Assembly: GCA_009693865.1 (NCBI GenBank)
Contig: SHWL01000001.1
Coordinates: 1-64,000 of the forward strand
Length of the DNA: 64,000 nucleotides
Reading direction: 5' to 3'
From: Acetobacteraceae bacterium
Lineage (GTDB): Bacteria; Pseudomonadota; Alphaproteobacteria; Acetobacterales; Acetobacteraceae
Notes under the pieces: generated by a model
Databases searched by the model: none
Told to the model about the DNA's origin: nothing
The model's input: only the letters and a program-made list of their open reading frames with translations
Part shown: positions 19,758-29,546 of the stretch, in pieces
Position numbering within the stretch: the first letter of the stretch is position 1
How the letters are laid out: each line of letters starts with the position of its first letter
Program-made: the position numbers and the translations under genes

Positions 19758-22700
19758 ATGGCACCTCGATCGCGACCCGAATTGCTTAAGCACAAGCGGT
19801 TTCTCGCGCGCCTGATCGCCACGGCCTGGGAGAATGGACAGCGTGCCGAGCCCATGAAGCAGAACCAGGAAATCCGGCGGTGGACAGCCGATACCCTTGC
19901 TGATGCGGTCGGGTCGAATATCCGAGCGGTGCAAGGATGGCGTGACGAGAAGCGGCCTCAAAGGCCACTGGGGATCATGCCATTGTTACGCGTCTTCTAT
20001 GGTGATCGGCCGGAACACCTGGCAGCGCGGCAGACAATGCTGGAGGCATGGCGCCGCGCCGGTGGTATTCCGGATATCGACCTGACGCCGGTCGACAGCT
20101 CGGGTAACTGCCAGGCCGAGGCTGCGGCCTCGCTTCAAGGATTCACCGGTGGTCCCAAACCCATCCACCCGGACATCCATTCCATTGGCGATCTGTTCAC
20201 TGGCCGCGACGACTTTCTGGTTCGCCTCCGCGCCAGCCTCACGCGCCAGAGCGCTGGTGTCTCGGCCATCCGCGCCCTGAATGGAATGGCTGGCATCGGC
20301 AAGACCCAAGCGACGATGGAATACGCTCTGCGATACCAGGACGAGTACACCGCCCTGCTGTTCGTCCGAGCCTATGACGAGGCCACGCTAGACCGCGAAC
20401 TGGCCGCGCTGACCGGGGTGCTGCGGCTGCCGGAACGGGAAACAGCCGACGTCAATGTGCGCAAGGACGCGGTGCTGCGCTGGTTGAGGGCGCATTCCGG
20501 CTGGCTGCTGATCCTGGACAATGTCGATACGCCGGAGGCTTTGCGAGCGGCGACCGACCTCGGCCGGTCGTTGCGGTCCGGGCATGTGCTGCTGACCAGC
20601 AGGCTGGAGAGGGCGTTCGCCCAGGATATCGAGACGCTGGAACTCGGGTTGCTGACGCCGGGGGACGCAGTTTTGTATTTGATGAGGGCGACGGAGGGAC
20701 GGCGGCAGCCGGAGGGGGACGCGGAGGCTTGGGCGGGGGCGTTGGCGGAGGCGCTAAATCGCTTACCCTCTGTCCTGCATGGAGCCTCAGTCATCATCTC
20801 GCAAAGGCGCGTCACCTTTTCCCGCTACCTTGCGGAACTGACGCTTGAGGCGACAAGAGGCGTAGACCCGATTCTCGACGCTGCTATCTCGACCGGCATC
20901 GGCCACTTGTCGGAGCAGACCCGGACCATGATCGAGAGGCTCTCGTTTTTCACAAATGACCCGATACCGGAGTTCTTGTTTGAGGTGTATCCATTCGGAG
21001 CCACGCCACTGGAAGGCCAACTGGTGGCCTTCAACCTGCAACAGAACTCCTTTATCGGGCGACCCAGTCCGGTTCACAGCACTACCATCGTTGATCCTGC
21101 GGTCCGCGATCTGGCCTACGCACGTCTCGCTGCAGATCCCGAAAGGCACTTCACTCGCCTGAACGAGGTCTTGATCTGGCTCAACGCGGCGTTTGATGGC
21201 AACCCCCTGGATCCGGGAACCTGGCCCAACCTGGAACGATTAGCCCCTCATGCCGAGGCTGTGGCCGTGGCCGCCGATAAGGCGGGGATCGCTGAACCGA
21301 CAGGAAGGTTAATGAGCGCAGTCGGGACGCTATTCCAGTCCCGAAATCAACCACAAAGAGCAGAGCCGTTACTGGGCCGTGCGCTGGCTCTCCTCGAGGC
21401 TAGCCGTGGCCGACAACACCCGAGCGTAGCTACAGGACTTATCCAGCTTGCGCAGGTCGTCCAGAGCAACCGAGGCCCGGAAGAGGCAGTGCCGTTAATC
21501 CGCCGTGCGCTCGCGATCAACGAGGCAAGTTTCGGCCCCAACCATATGAACGTAGCGATTGTTCTGAACAATCTCGTTGAGTTGCTTCATGAAACTAGCC
21601 GCATGGATGAGGCGGAACGGCTGGCGCGGCGGCTCCTAGTGATCTGCCTCATACCCCAAGGAGTTGAGTCAGGCCCGCATCCGCTCCACGATACGGCAAT
21701 CCAAAACTACCGACTCGTGCTTGCAAGGTTGGGCCGGACCAATGCTGAGATAAGTACGGAAATCTCCCGCGCCAAACTCGAAGCCAGTCTACTTAATCCG
21801 CCCATGGACGCAGCCTACAACCAATCACTGCCATCAGATCCCATCCCGGTCCAAGTGGCAGGTCCACACTTCGCTGTAAGTGTCACTTCCAGGATTGCGC
21901 AGGCGCCACCCTCATCGATCGATGCCGATGGCAATGATACCCGTCGCATTCGGCAATTGCTCCCGCTGGTCCGAGACGCCGTGAACGACCTCGCAGCAGG
22001 TCTTAAACCCAACGATAACGCGTATCCCGAACTCGCTCGTGATGTCACGTATTACCGGGGCGCGCTTTCTAACGCCGAGCCAGAGATCGCGTGGGGTCTA
22101 GTTTGGGGTCTCGGTGTGCGCCTTGAGGAAGCCGCCGCCGCCGCTGAGCGCAAGATTGGCGACCAACTGGCACCACCACTAGAGGATTCAACTCTGGCAG
22201 CTTTGCAATCGCTGCGAAGCCTTCACGCTCCCCTTATCCTGGCCACAACCGCGGGTCGGGAGTTGCAAGAACAAAGTGATCGCCTTCGCATGACGCGTGA
22301 GGAGCAAGCGGCGTTACGTGAAGACGCGGTAGCTCTGTCAATCACGCTTCAACAGGACCAGGAAATCATCGAGTCGGAAGCCGCCGCCATCATCGTTCAG
22401 GCCGCTGCTGCTATCGGCGAGGGTCGCCACCCGGAGAGAGGTACCATCTTTGGTATCGCAACGATCAAACATACCTCAATCGTGCTAATCAGTGCAGCGA
22501 TAATCGCGGCCCCCGCCAGTCTAATTGGCGGTGTATTTGGTGTCGGCCTCACAATGGCCGCTTGGGAAGCAATCAAAAAGTCGCCGATTTTTGCGGCGGC
22601 GACCGCGGGTCTTGGTGAGGATTTCAATAAGGTGTTGGAGGTCGGCGGGGCTGCGGCGCAAAATCGTTTGGCTAAGCTTGCCCCCTTCAGAAGATTTGTT

Positions 22701-22817
22701 CGGGCTAATGAACAACAATTGCGCCGAATCGCAATGAATACGCGACAGTTACAATGGATGCTCCCATATATAGACTTTATCGTGAAAACAGACGGCTTTC
22801 AGAATGAAACTGAATAG
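19758..22817 (+). CDS. STAND/NB-ARC-like NTPase with HTH-like N-terminus, TPR region and C-terminal membrane-associated domain
   Basis: Walker A NGMAGIGKTQATMEYALRY, Walker B GWLLILDNVD, RNBS-B-like HVLLTSR, TPRs (RAEPLLGRALALLEASRGRQHPSVATGL, EEAVPLIRRALAINEASFGPNHMNVAIVLNNL), hydrophobic IVLISAAIIAAPASLIGGVFGVGLTMAAW near C-terminus. Confidence 0.8.
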   Translation: MAPRSRPELLKHKRFLARLIATAWENGQRAEPMKQNQEIRRWTADTLADAVGSNIRAVQGWRDEKRPQRPLGIMPLLRVFYGDRPEHLAARQTMLEAWRRAGGIPDIDLTPVDSSGNCQAEAAASLQGFTGGPKPIHPDIHSIGDLFTGRDDFLVRLRASLTRQSAGVSAIRALNGMAGIGKTQATMEYALRYQDEYTALLFVRAYDEATLDRELAALTGVLRLPERETADVNVRKDAVLRWLRAHSGWLLILDNVDTPEALRAATDLGRSLRSGHVLLTSRLERAFAQDIETLELGLLTPGDAVLYLMRATEGRRQPEGDAEAWAGALAEALNRLPSVLHGASVIISQRRVTFSRYLAELTLEATRGVDPILDAAISTGIGHLSEQTRTMIERLSFFTNDPIPEFLFEVYPFGATPLEGQLVAFNLQQNSFIGRPSPVHSTTIVDPAVRDLAYARLAADPERHFTRLNEVLIWLNAAFDGNPLDPGTWPNLERLAPHAEAVAVAADKAGIAEPTGRLMSAVGTLFQSRNQPQRAEPLLGRALALLEASRGRQHPSVATGLIQLAQVVQSNRGPEEAVPLIRRALAINEASFGPNHMNVAIVLNNLVELLHETSRMDEAERLARRLLVICLIPQGVESGPHPLHDTAIQNYRLVLARLGRTNAEISTEISRAKLEASLLNPPMDAAYNQSLPSDPIPVQVAGPHFAVSVTSRIAQAPPSSIDADGNDTRRIRQLLPLVRDAVNDLAAGLKPNDNAYPELARDVTYYRGALSNAEPEIAWGLVWGLGVRLEEAAAAAERKIGDQLAPPLEDSTLAALQSLRSLHAPLILATTAGRELQEQSDRLRMTREEQAALREDAVALSITLQQDQEIIESEAAAIIVQAAAAIGEGRHPERGTIFGIATIKHTSIVLISAAIIAAPASLIGGVFGVGLTMAAWEAIKKSPIFAAATAGLGEDFNKVLEVGGAAAQNRLAKLAPFRRFVRANEQQLRRIAMNTRQLQWMLPYIDFIVKTDGFQNETE

Positions 22818-22998
22818 CCCGCAGACTCTGCGTGAAGAAAACTGAAGGGTATCCTATGCGGAGTTCCGTGAGACCGCGACCGACCGCCGTAATATCAGCC
22901 GACGTGTCCCCAGCCGATCTCGGCCAACCCAAAAATGGCTCACGCTTACGCCGCCCCACGCAACGCGCCATAATCCGCATCACCGGGGGGGCAAAATC

Positions 22999-24207
22999 AT
23001 GAAATCCAGTCAGGATCACATCCTCACCAGCCATGTCGGCAGCCTGCCGCGCCCGGACAACCTGATCGCGGCGCACCGAGCCCATGAAACCGGCCAACCG
23101 ATCGACGACCAGGCGTTCCAACTCACGCTCCGCCAAGCGGTCGACGAGGTCGTGCGCCATCAACACGATCTCGGCATCGACATCCCCGGCGACGGGGAGT
23201 TCGGCAAACCGATGGCTTCGCAAGTGCAGTACGGTTCCTGGTGGCGCTATTCATGGCAACGCCTCGGCGGCCTCGCGTTCGACAAACCCGCCACGTTTGA
23301 CTCCACACCGCGACAGTCCCGACCCGGAAATGTCGTGCTGACGAGCTTTGGCGACCGGCGGGATCGAAGCCAGTTCGCCGCCGCCTACGCCGATCCCGAC
23401 TCCGGCATCACCACCGGCCCTCGCCCGCCCGGGCCAGTCTGCGTCGAGCCGATCGTCTACACCGGCCACGACGCGATCCAGGCTGACATCGCCAGGTTCA
23501 AACAGGCGATGCAGGCGACCGGCCTCGAGGAAGGTTTCATGAGCGCGGTCGCCCTGGGCAGCGCCTCACGCATCGCCAACGAATACCACAAAACCGAGGA
23601 GGAACTGCTGTTCGCCTGCGCCGACGCGATGCGCGAGGCATACAAAGCGATCGTCGACGCGGGCTTCGTCCTGTAGCTTGACGACCCGGCGCTCGCCGAG
23701 AACTGGGACATGATCAAACCCGAGCCCACCCTGGACGATTATAAGAAGTTCTCCATGCTCCGCGTCGAGGCGTTGAACCACGCGATCCGCGACCTGCCGG
23801 CGGACCGCGTCCGGTTTCATCTGTGCTGGGGCAGTTGGCACGGTCCGCACACGACCGACATCCCCATGCGCGACATCGTCGAGGTGATGCTGGCGATCAA
23901 CGCGCATGCCTATTCGTTTGAGGTCGGCAACGTCCGCCACGAGCACGAGTGGAAAGTCTGGCAAGACGTGAAACTGCCAGACGGCAAGCTGATCCTTCCA
24001 GGCGTCGTCAGTCATGCCACCAACGTGGTCGAGCATCCCGAGCGTCGCCGAACGCATCCTTCGTTTCGCCGGCGTCGTCGGGCGGGAACGCGTCATTGCC
24101 TCCACCGACTGCGGTCTCGGCGGCCGCATTCATCCGCAAATCGCCTGGGCCAAGCTCGAAGCCCTCGCCCAGGGGGGGCGCTGGCGAGCCGGCAACTCTG
24201 GCGTTGA
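22999..24207 (+). pseudogene. Cobalamin-independent methionine synthase (MetE C-terminal)-like protein, disrupted
   Basis: SHVGSLPRP start; in-frame TAG in GFVL*LDDPALAENWDM where homologs have GFVLQ; frame change after NVVEHPE (continues as VAERILRFAGVVGRERVIASTDCGLGGRIHPQIAWAKLEAL in another frame) and return to original frame at ALASRQLWR*. Confidence 0.85.
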
Positions 24208-24303
24208 GCCACAGGCGTCGCTGACCACCACCCAGTCCGCGTCTCGCGGGATGGGCGTGTCACGGTCAGCCTGTGGCCCCAGCACGCACCATCGGAATCC
24301 CTC

Positions 24304-24972
24304 ATGCAAGTCCTGATCGTCCATGCCCATCCCGAGCCGAACAGTTTCAACGGCGCCCTGACCCGCGCCGCGGTCGAGACCCTCACCAACCTGGGCCACT
24401 CCGTCACCGTCTCCGACCTGTACGCGATGAAGTTTCACGCCCCGTCGGACCGCTCCAACTTCGCCACCGTCGCCGACGCCGCCTACTTCAAACCGCAGGC
24501 GGAAGAGTCCCACGCCACGCGGCACGCGGGCTTCGCTCCGGAGCTTGAGGCCGAAATCCTGAAGCTCGAAGCCTGCGACCTACTGATTTTCCAGTTTCCC
24601 ATTTGGTGGTTCGGTCTGCCGGCGATCCTGAAAGGCTGGGTTGACCGGGCCTTCGTCATGGGCCGCACCTATGGCGGCGGGCGGGTTTACGACACCGGCG
24701 TATTCCGCGGCCGCCGCGCGATGCTGTCGCTGACAACCGGCGCGCCTCCGGAAAGCTGGCTGCCGGGCGGCACCCACGGGGACATCAACGCCATCCTCCG
24801 CCCGATCCATCGCGGCATCCTTCAGTTCGTCGGGTTCGATGTGTTGCGTCCGCAACTGTCGTGCTCGCCGGCCAGAGTTGGGGACAACGAACGAAAGGCG
24901 ATGCTGGACGACTGGCGTCGGCGCGTTTCCGGACTTGAAGAGGAAGTTCCGATGGACGTGGGGTATTACTGA
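24304..24972 (+). CDS. NAD(P)H dehydrogenase (quinone)/flavodoxin-fold oxidoreductase
   Basis: MQVLIVHAHPEPNSFNGAL, LLIFQFPIWWFGLPAILKGWVDRAF. Confidence 0.92.
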   Translation: MQVLIVHAHPEPNSFNGALTRAAVETLTNLGHSVTVSDLYAMKFHAPSDRSNFATVADAAYFKPQAEESHATRHAGFAPELEAEILKLEACDLLIFQFPIWWFGLPAILKGWVDRAFVMGRTYGGGRVYDTGVFRGRRAMLSLTTGAPPESWLPGGTHGDINAILRPIHRGILQFVGFDVLRPQLSCSPARVGDNERKAMLDDWRRRVSGLEEEVPMDVGYY

Positions 24973-25015
24973 CCGGCCAATTGACCCGCGCCCTTCCGTG
25001 GGCCACGTCTCCCCG

Positions 25016-26146
25016 ATGCACCTCGCCGCCATCCTCGTCGCCGCCGGCACCGGAAGCCGGTTCGGCGCGGACATTCCGAAACAATTTCTTACACTTCTCG
25101 GTCAGCCGGTCATCCGCCATGCCGCGCGCGCGCTGATCGAGGCCGGAGCGACACTCCAACCCGTGGGCGAGGCCACCCCGATCGCCAAGGCCCTCGAGGG
25201 ACTACCACATCTGCCCACCGTTCCGGGCGGCGCGACCCGCCAGGAAAGTGTTCGCGCCGGCCTTCTGGCATTGCGATCGTTCGCGCCGGATTTCGTGCTG
25301 GTGCATGACGCTGCCCGCCCGGTCATTCCACCAGGCACCGTCCCCGCTTTGCTCGCCGCGTTGTCTCATGCCCCCGGCGCCATCCCGGCCGCGCCGGTCG
25401 CCGATACCCTGAAACGCGCGGAAAATGGCCTCATCCTGGAAACCGTCCCGCGCGAGGGCCTGTTCCGCGCTCAGACCCCCCAGGCGTTCCGCTTTCCGGC
25501 GTTACTCGCGGCACATCACGCCGGCGTGACCGGGGCGACCGACGACGCATCGTTGCTGGAAGCCCTCGGCCAGTCGGTTGCGGTTGTCCCCGGTTCGGAA
25601 CTCAACATCAAACTCACCTACCCCGACGATCTCGCCCGATTGGAGGCCGCGATGACAATTCCGATGCTTCCCCGGGCCGGCACCGGCTTCGACGTACATG
25701 TACTGACGGACAACCGGCCGCTGGTGCTGTGCGGGGTCACGGTGCCGCATGACAAAGGGCTCTCCGGTCATTCCGACGCCGATGTCGGGATCCACGCGCT
25801 GTGCGACGCGATCTATGGCGCGCTGGCCGAGGGGGATATCGGCCGCCACTTCCCGCCCTCCGAGGCCAGTTGGAAGAATGCCGACAGCGCGCTGTTCCTG
25901 GCCCATGCCGCCGCCCGGATCGCGGCGCGAGGCGGACGGCTGGTCAATGCCGACGTCACCCTGATCTGCGAACGGCCAAAGATTGCCCCCCACGCCCAGG
26001 CGATGCGCGAGCGGCTGGCGTCGATTTTGGGGGTCGACGTGGGGTTTGTCTCGGTCAAGGCCACCACGACAGAAAGGCTTGGCTTCACCGGCCGTGGCGA
26101 GGGCATTGCCGCTCAGGCGGTGGCGATGGTCCTGCTTCCGGGGTAG
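25016..26146 (+). CDS. ispDF: Bifunctional IspD/IspF isoprenoid biosynthesis enzyme
   Basis: IspD AAILVAAGTGSRFGADIPKQFLTLLGQPV; IspF GTGFDVHVLTDNRPLVLCGVTVPHDKGLSGHSDADVGIHALCDA. Confidence 0.95.
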   Translation: MHLAAILVAAGTGSRFGADIPKQFLTLLGQPVIRHAARALIEAGATLQPVGEATPIAKALEGLPHLPTVPGGATRQESVRAGLLALRSFAPDFVLVHDAARPVIPPGTVPALLAALSHAPGAIPAAPVADTLKRAENGLILETVPREGLFRAQTPQAFRFPALLAAHHAGVTGATDDASLLEALGQSVAVVPGSELNIKLTYPDDLARLEAAMTIPMLPRAGTGFDVHVLTDNRPLVLCGVTVPHDKGLSGHSDADVGIHALCDAIYGALAEGDIGRHFPPSEASWKNADSALFLAHAAARIAARGGRLVNADVTLICERPKIAPHAQAMRERLASILGVDVGFVSVKATTTERLGFTGRGEGIAAQAVAMVLLPG

Positions 26147-26293
26147 GAAGCGCTGGATCCCCGCCGCGAACGTCGTCAGGGGCTCAATTTATCAGGAGAA
26201 AGCATGGCGCGGCGTTTCAACGTCCGAGCAGGCTCTCTTGCGGCACCCGGCCTCAGGATGTTAGTCCCGCCGCATGCGACAAGGGGTTGCCTG

Positions 26294-26575
26294 ATGCCGT
26301 CCACGTTCGAAACCGTTGCCGATATCATCGCCGATACGTGCGATATCGAGCGTGACAAGATCACGCCCGAAAGCCATGCGATCAACGATCTTGGCATCGA
26401 CAGCCTGGACTTCCTCGACATCGCCTTCGCGACCGACAAAGCATTCGGCATCAAGATGCCGCTGGAGCAGTGGACCCAGGACGTCAACGACGGCAAGGTT
26501 CCGACCGACGAGTATTTCGTCCTCGGCAATCTCTGCGCCAACATCGACAAGCTGGTGGCGGCCAAATCCGCCTGA
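26294..26575 (+). CDS. acpXL: Acyl carrier protein AcpXL (very-long-chain fatty acid ACP)
   Basis: [80 protein letters not shown] closely matches the rhizobial AcpXL pattern. Confidence 0.88.
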   Translation: MPSTFETVADIIADTCDIERDKITPESHAINDLGIDSLDFLDIAFATDKAFGIKMPLEQWTQDVNDGKVPTDEYFVLGNLCANIDKLVAAKSA

Positions 26576-26613
26576 GGCCCAATTCGGTCCTCCGGTGAGG
26601 GTCAGGTAACGCG

Positions 26614-27087
26614 ATGATCCTCGAATACTTTCAAATGATCGACCGGATCGAGTCGCTCGATCCCAGCGCGGGGACAATTCGGACCCACTGTCAGGTGCCC
26701 GCCGAAAGTCCGGTTTTCGTCGGACACTTTCCTGGCTTCGCCCGTCTTCCCGGCGCCCTGATGATCGAAACGATGGCGCAAACCGGTGGCTGGCTGATTC
26801 TGGCGGCGCGGCGTTTTGCCAGCATGCCGTTCCTGACCAGGGTCGAAAGCGCCAAAATGCGCCGCTTCGTCGAGCCTGGCGAAACGCTGGAGGGCACCGC
26901 CTCGCTGACCCACGACGGCTCCGGGTACGCGGTGGTCGAGGCGGCGATCTCGACCGCCGGGAAAAAGGTCGCGTCGGCTGAAATCCGCTATGCCGTCGGC
27001 CCCTTCCCGAATGATACGATCCGCGCCGCCATGATTGCCAAGGCCCGGGAGATCGGGTTCGCCGAGGAATTCCTCCATGTCCCCTGA
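26614..27087 (+). CDS. fabZXL: FabZ-like 3-hydroxyacyl-ACP dehydratase (FabZXL type)
   Basis: GHFPGFARLPGALMIETMAQTGGWLIL hotdog dehydratase motif; position after acpXL. Confidence 0.8.
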   Translation: MILEYFQMIDRIESLDPSAGTIRTHCQVPAESPVFVGHFPGFARLPGALMIETMAQTGGWLILAARRFASMPFLTRVESAKMRRFVEPGETLEGTASLTHDGSGYAVVEAAISTAGKKVASAEIRYAVGPFPNDTIRAAMIAKAREIGFAEEFLHVP

Positions 27088-28258
27088 CCGCATGCCGTCT
27101 GACCGGGACCCGCTGATCACCGGCATCGGCCTCATCACCTGCCTGGGCGAAGGCGAGGAAGCACACCTCGCCGCGCTCGACTCGTTCGTCCCCATCGTCG
27201 ATGTAACGACATTCGCGCCTTATCCGGTACATCCGATGACGGCGCTGGCGCTGGACACGCAAATCCCGAAACGTGGCGATCAGCGGCAGATGGAGCCCTG
27301 GCAGCGGATCGGGGTTTACGCCGCGGGCCTCGCGCTGGACCAGGCGAAGGTCAAAGGCGATACGGCGTTGTTGGAGCGGATGGACATGATCGTCGCCGCC
27401 GGTGGCGGGGAGCGGGATTACGCGGTCGACGCGGCGATCCTGGCGGCCATGCCGAAAGCGGACGATCCCGACGTCTACCTGAACGAGCATTTGCTGTCAG
27501 ATCTCCGCCCCACTTTGTTTTTGGCGCAGTTATCGAACCTGTTGGCGGGCAATATCTCCATCGTGCATGGCGTGATCGGCTCGTCCCGCACATTCATGGG
27601 CGAAGAAGCCTCGGGCGCCGACGCGCTGCGCATCGCCTGCGCCCGCATCCAGGCTGGTCAGAGCGAGATTTGCCTCGCCGGCGGTTCGTTCAACGCGCAG
27701 CGGCCGGACACGTTTCTGCATCATGCGATGGGGCACGCGCTGCGCCGCGGCGGTCATGCGCCGGTCTGGGCGCGCCAGGCCGAAGGCGGCGGGGCCATCC
27801 TGGGGTCGGTGGGATGCTTTCTGGTGATCGAAAGCCGCGCCCATGCGCTCGCCCGAGGTGTCATCCCCAAGGCTTGCATCGCCGGTATCGAGACGGATCG
27901 CTGCGGCCGCGCGCCAGGAGAAGCCGCCGCCAGCGCCGCGCGTCAGGCTGCCGCGCTAGGGAATGCCAGCGCCGTGATCTCCGGGGCGAGCGGCGCCGCG
28001 CGCGCGACGGCCGAGGAACGGGAATTTCTGGATAGACTTGGTCTGCCGGTGCGCGCCGTGGCCTCTGCCATCGGCCATTCGCTGGAACCGTCGTTCCCGG
28101 CCGCGGTCGCCCTGGCGGCCATGAGCATCGCCCGCCGAAAACTGTTTCCACCGCTGGAACCCGCCGAGGCACCGTTCGAGGGACAGCTCGCTGGCCTGCT
28201 CGTCACATCCTGGGGCATGTGGCGTGGCGAGGCCACCGCCCTCGTCACCCCGGCATAG
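27077..28258 (+). CDS. fabF2XL: Beta-ketoacyl-ACP synthase-like protein lacking the nucleophilic Cys (FabF2XL / chain-length-factor-like)
   Basis: KAS-like sequence with GVIGSSRTFMGEEASGADALRIA where active KAS has STACASG; overlaps fabZ stop. Confidence 0.75.
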   Translation: MSPDRMPSDRDPLITGIGLITCLGEGEEAHLAALDSFVPIVDVTTFAPYPVHPMTALALDTQIPKRGDQRQMEPWQRIGVYAAGLALDQAKVKGDTALLERMDMIVAAGGGERDYAVDAAILAAMPKADDPDVYLNEHLLSDLRPTLFLAQLSNLLAGNISIVHGVIGSSRTFMGEEASGADALRIACARIQAGQSEICLAGGSFNAQRPDTFLHHAMGHALRRGGHAPVWARQAEGGGAILGSVGCFLVIESRAHALARGVIPKACIAGIETDRCGRAPGEAAASAARQAAALGNASAVISGASGAARATAEEREFLDRLGLPVRAVASAIGHSLEPSFPAAVALAAMSIARRKLFPPLEPAEAPFEGQLAGLLVTSWGMWRGEATALVTPA

Positions 28259-28268
28259 GAGACCGGTC

Positions 28269-29546
28269 ATGCCGGATACCGATCATCTGGGCCGCCCCAC
28301 CGTCGCCATCACCGGGACGGGGATCATTACGTCGCTCGGGCAAGGGCAACAGAAGAACTGGCGGGCGCTGACCGCCGGCGTCTCCGGCATCCACCGGATC
28401 ACGCGGTTTCCGGTCGCCGGCATGCGCACGACAATCGCCGGAACGATCGATTTCATCCCGGTCGCCGACCCCTCCGCCCCCGCCTTTGCCCAACGCCTCG
28501 CGGAACTCGTCGTCGCGGAAGCCCTGGCCGAATCGGGAGTGGATCGGCCTGGGGATTTTCCGGGCCCGCTGTTCATGGCCTTGCCGCCGGTGGAAATAGA
28601 ATGGCCACAACGCAGCGCTCTGGCGGCCGCGTCCAGTGTGAATGACGGCCTGAGCTACACCGACCTGATCCGCGCCGCCGAAAGCGGACATTTTGAACCC
28701 TGGTATGAGCGGTTCCTGTTCGGTTCTGTCGGCGAGGCCCTCGCCACGCGATTTGGTACGAAGGGGTCACCGATCGCGACTTCGACCGCCTGCGCTTCGG
28801 GCGGCACGGCCATTCAACTGGGCGTAGAGGCAATTCGCCGGGGTGAATGCGAAGCGGCTCTGGTGGTGGGAACCGATGCCTCGGTCAATCCCGAAAGTCT
28901 GATCCGGTTCAGCCTGCTGTCGGCGTTATCGACCCGCAATGATCCGCCGTCCTCCGCGGCCCGGCCATTCAGCAAGGATCGCGACGGTTTTGTGATGGCC
29001 GAGGGCGCGGGAGCTTTGGTCCTGGAAAGCCTGGCCCATGCGCGCGCCCGGGGCGCCGCCATCCTGGGCATTCTGGAAGGCTGCGGCGAGGCGGCGGACG
29101 GGTTCCACCGCACGCGGTCGTCGCCCGACGGCAAACCGATCGTCTCATGCATGCAACGGGCCCTGGCGGACGCGGGCCTGTCGCCGGATGCGATTGGTTA
29201 TGTCAACGCGCATGGCACTGGCACGCCGGAAAACGACCGGATGGAATATGTCGGGATCGCCGCCGTGTTCGGGGAGCGGGTGAGTTCGTTGCCGGTCTCG
29301 TCCAACAAATCGATGATCGGTCACACGTTGACGGCGGCGGGCGTCGTCGAGGCGATATTCACACTGTACACGATCCGGAACGGTTTGCTGCCGCCGACGA
29401 TCAATTACGACATTCCCGATCCGGCGCTGCCAGTCGACTGCGTGCCGAACTCGGCCCGAGCGGCGAAGGTGTCGCACGCGATTTCGAACTCCTTCGGATT
29501 TGGCGGACAGAATGTCTGCATCGTCGTCGGCGCGGAACCGTCGTGA
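28269..29546 (+). CDS. fabF1XL: Beta-ketoacyl-ACP synthase (FabF1XL type), intact active site
   Basis: PIATSTACASGGTAIQLG, YVNAHGTGTPENDRME, SNKSMIGHTLTAAGVVEAIFT. Confidence 0.88.
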   Translation: MPDTDHLGRPTVAITGTGIITSLGQGQQKNWRALTAGVSGIHRITRFPVAGMRTTIAGTIDFIPVADPSAPAFAQRLAELVVAEALAESGVDRPGDFPGPLFMALPPVEIEWPQRSALAAASSVNDGLSYTDLIRAAESGHFEPWYERFLFGSVGEALATRFGTKGSPIATSTACASGGTAIQLGVEAIRRGECEAALVVGTDASVNPESLIRFSLLSALSTRNDPPSSAARPFSKDRDGFVMAEGAGALVLESLAHARARGAAILGILEGCGEAADGFHRTRSSPDGKPIVSCMQRALADAGLSPDAIGYVNAHGTGTPENDRMEYVGIAAVFGERVSSLPVSSNKSMIGHTLTAAGVVEAIFTLYTIRNGLLPPTINYDIPDPALPVDCVPNSARAAKVSHAISNSFGFGGQNVCIVVGAEPS

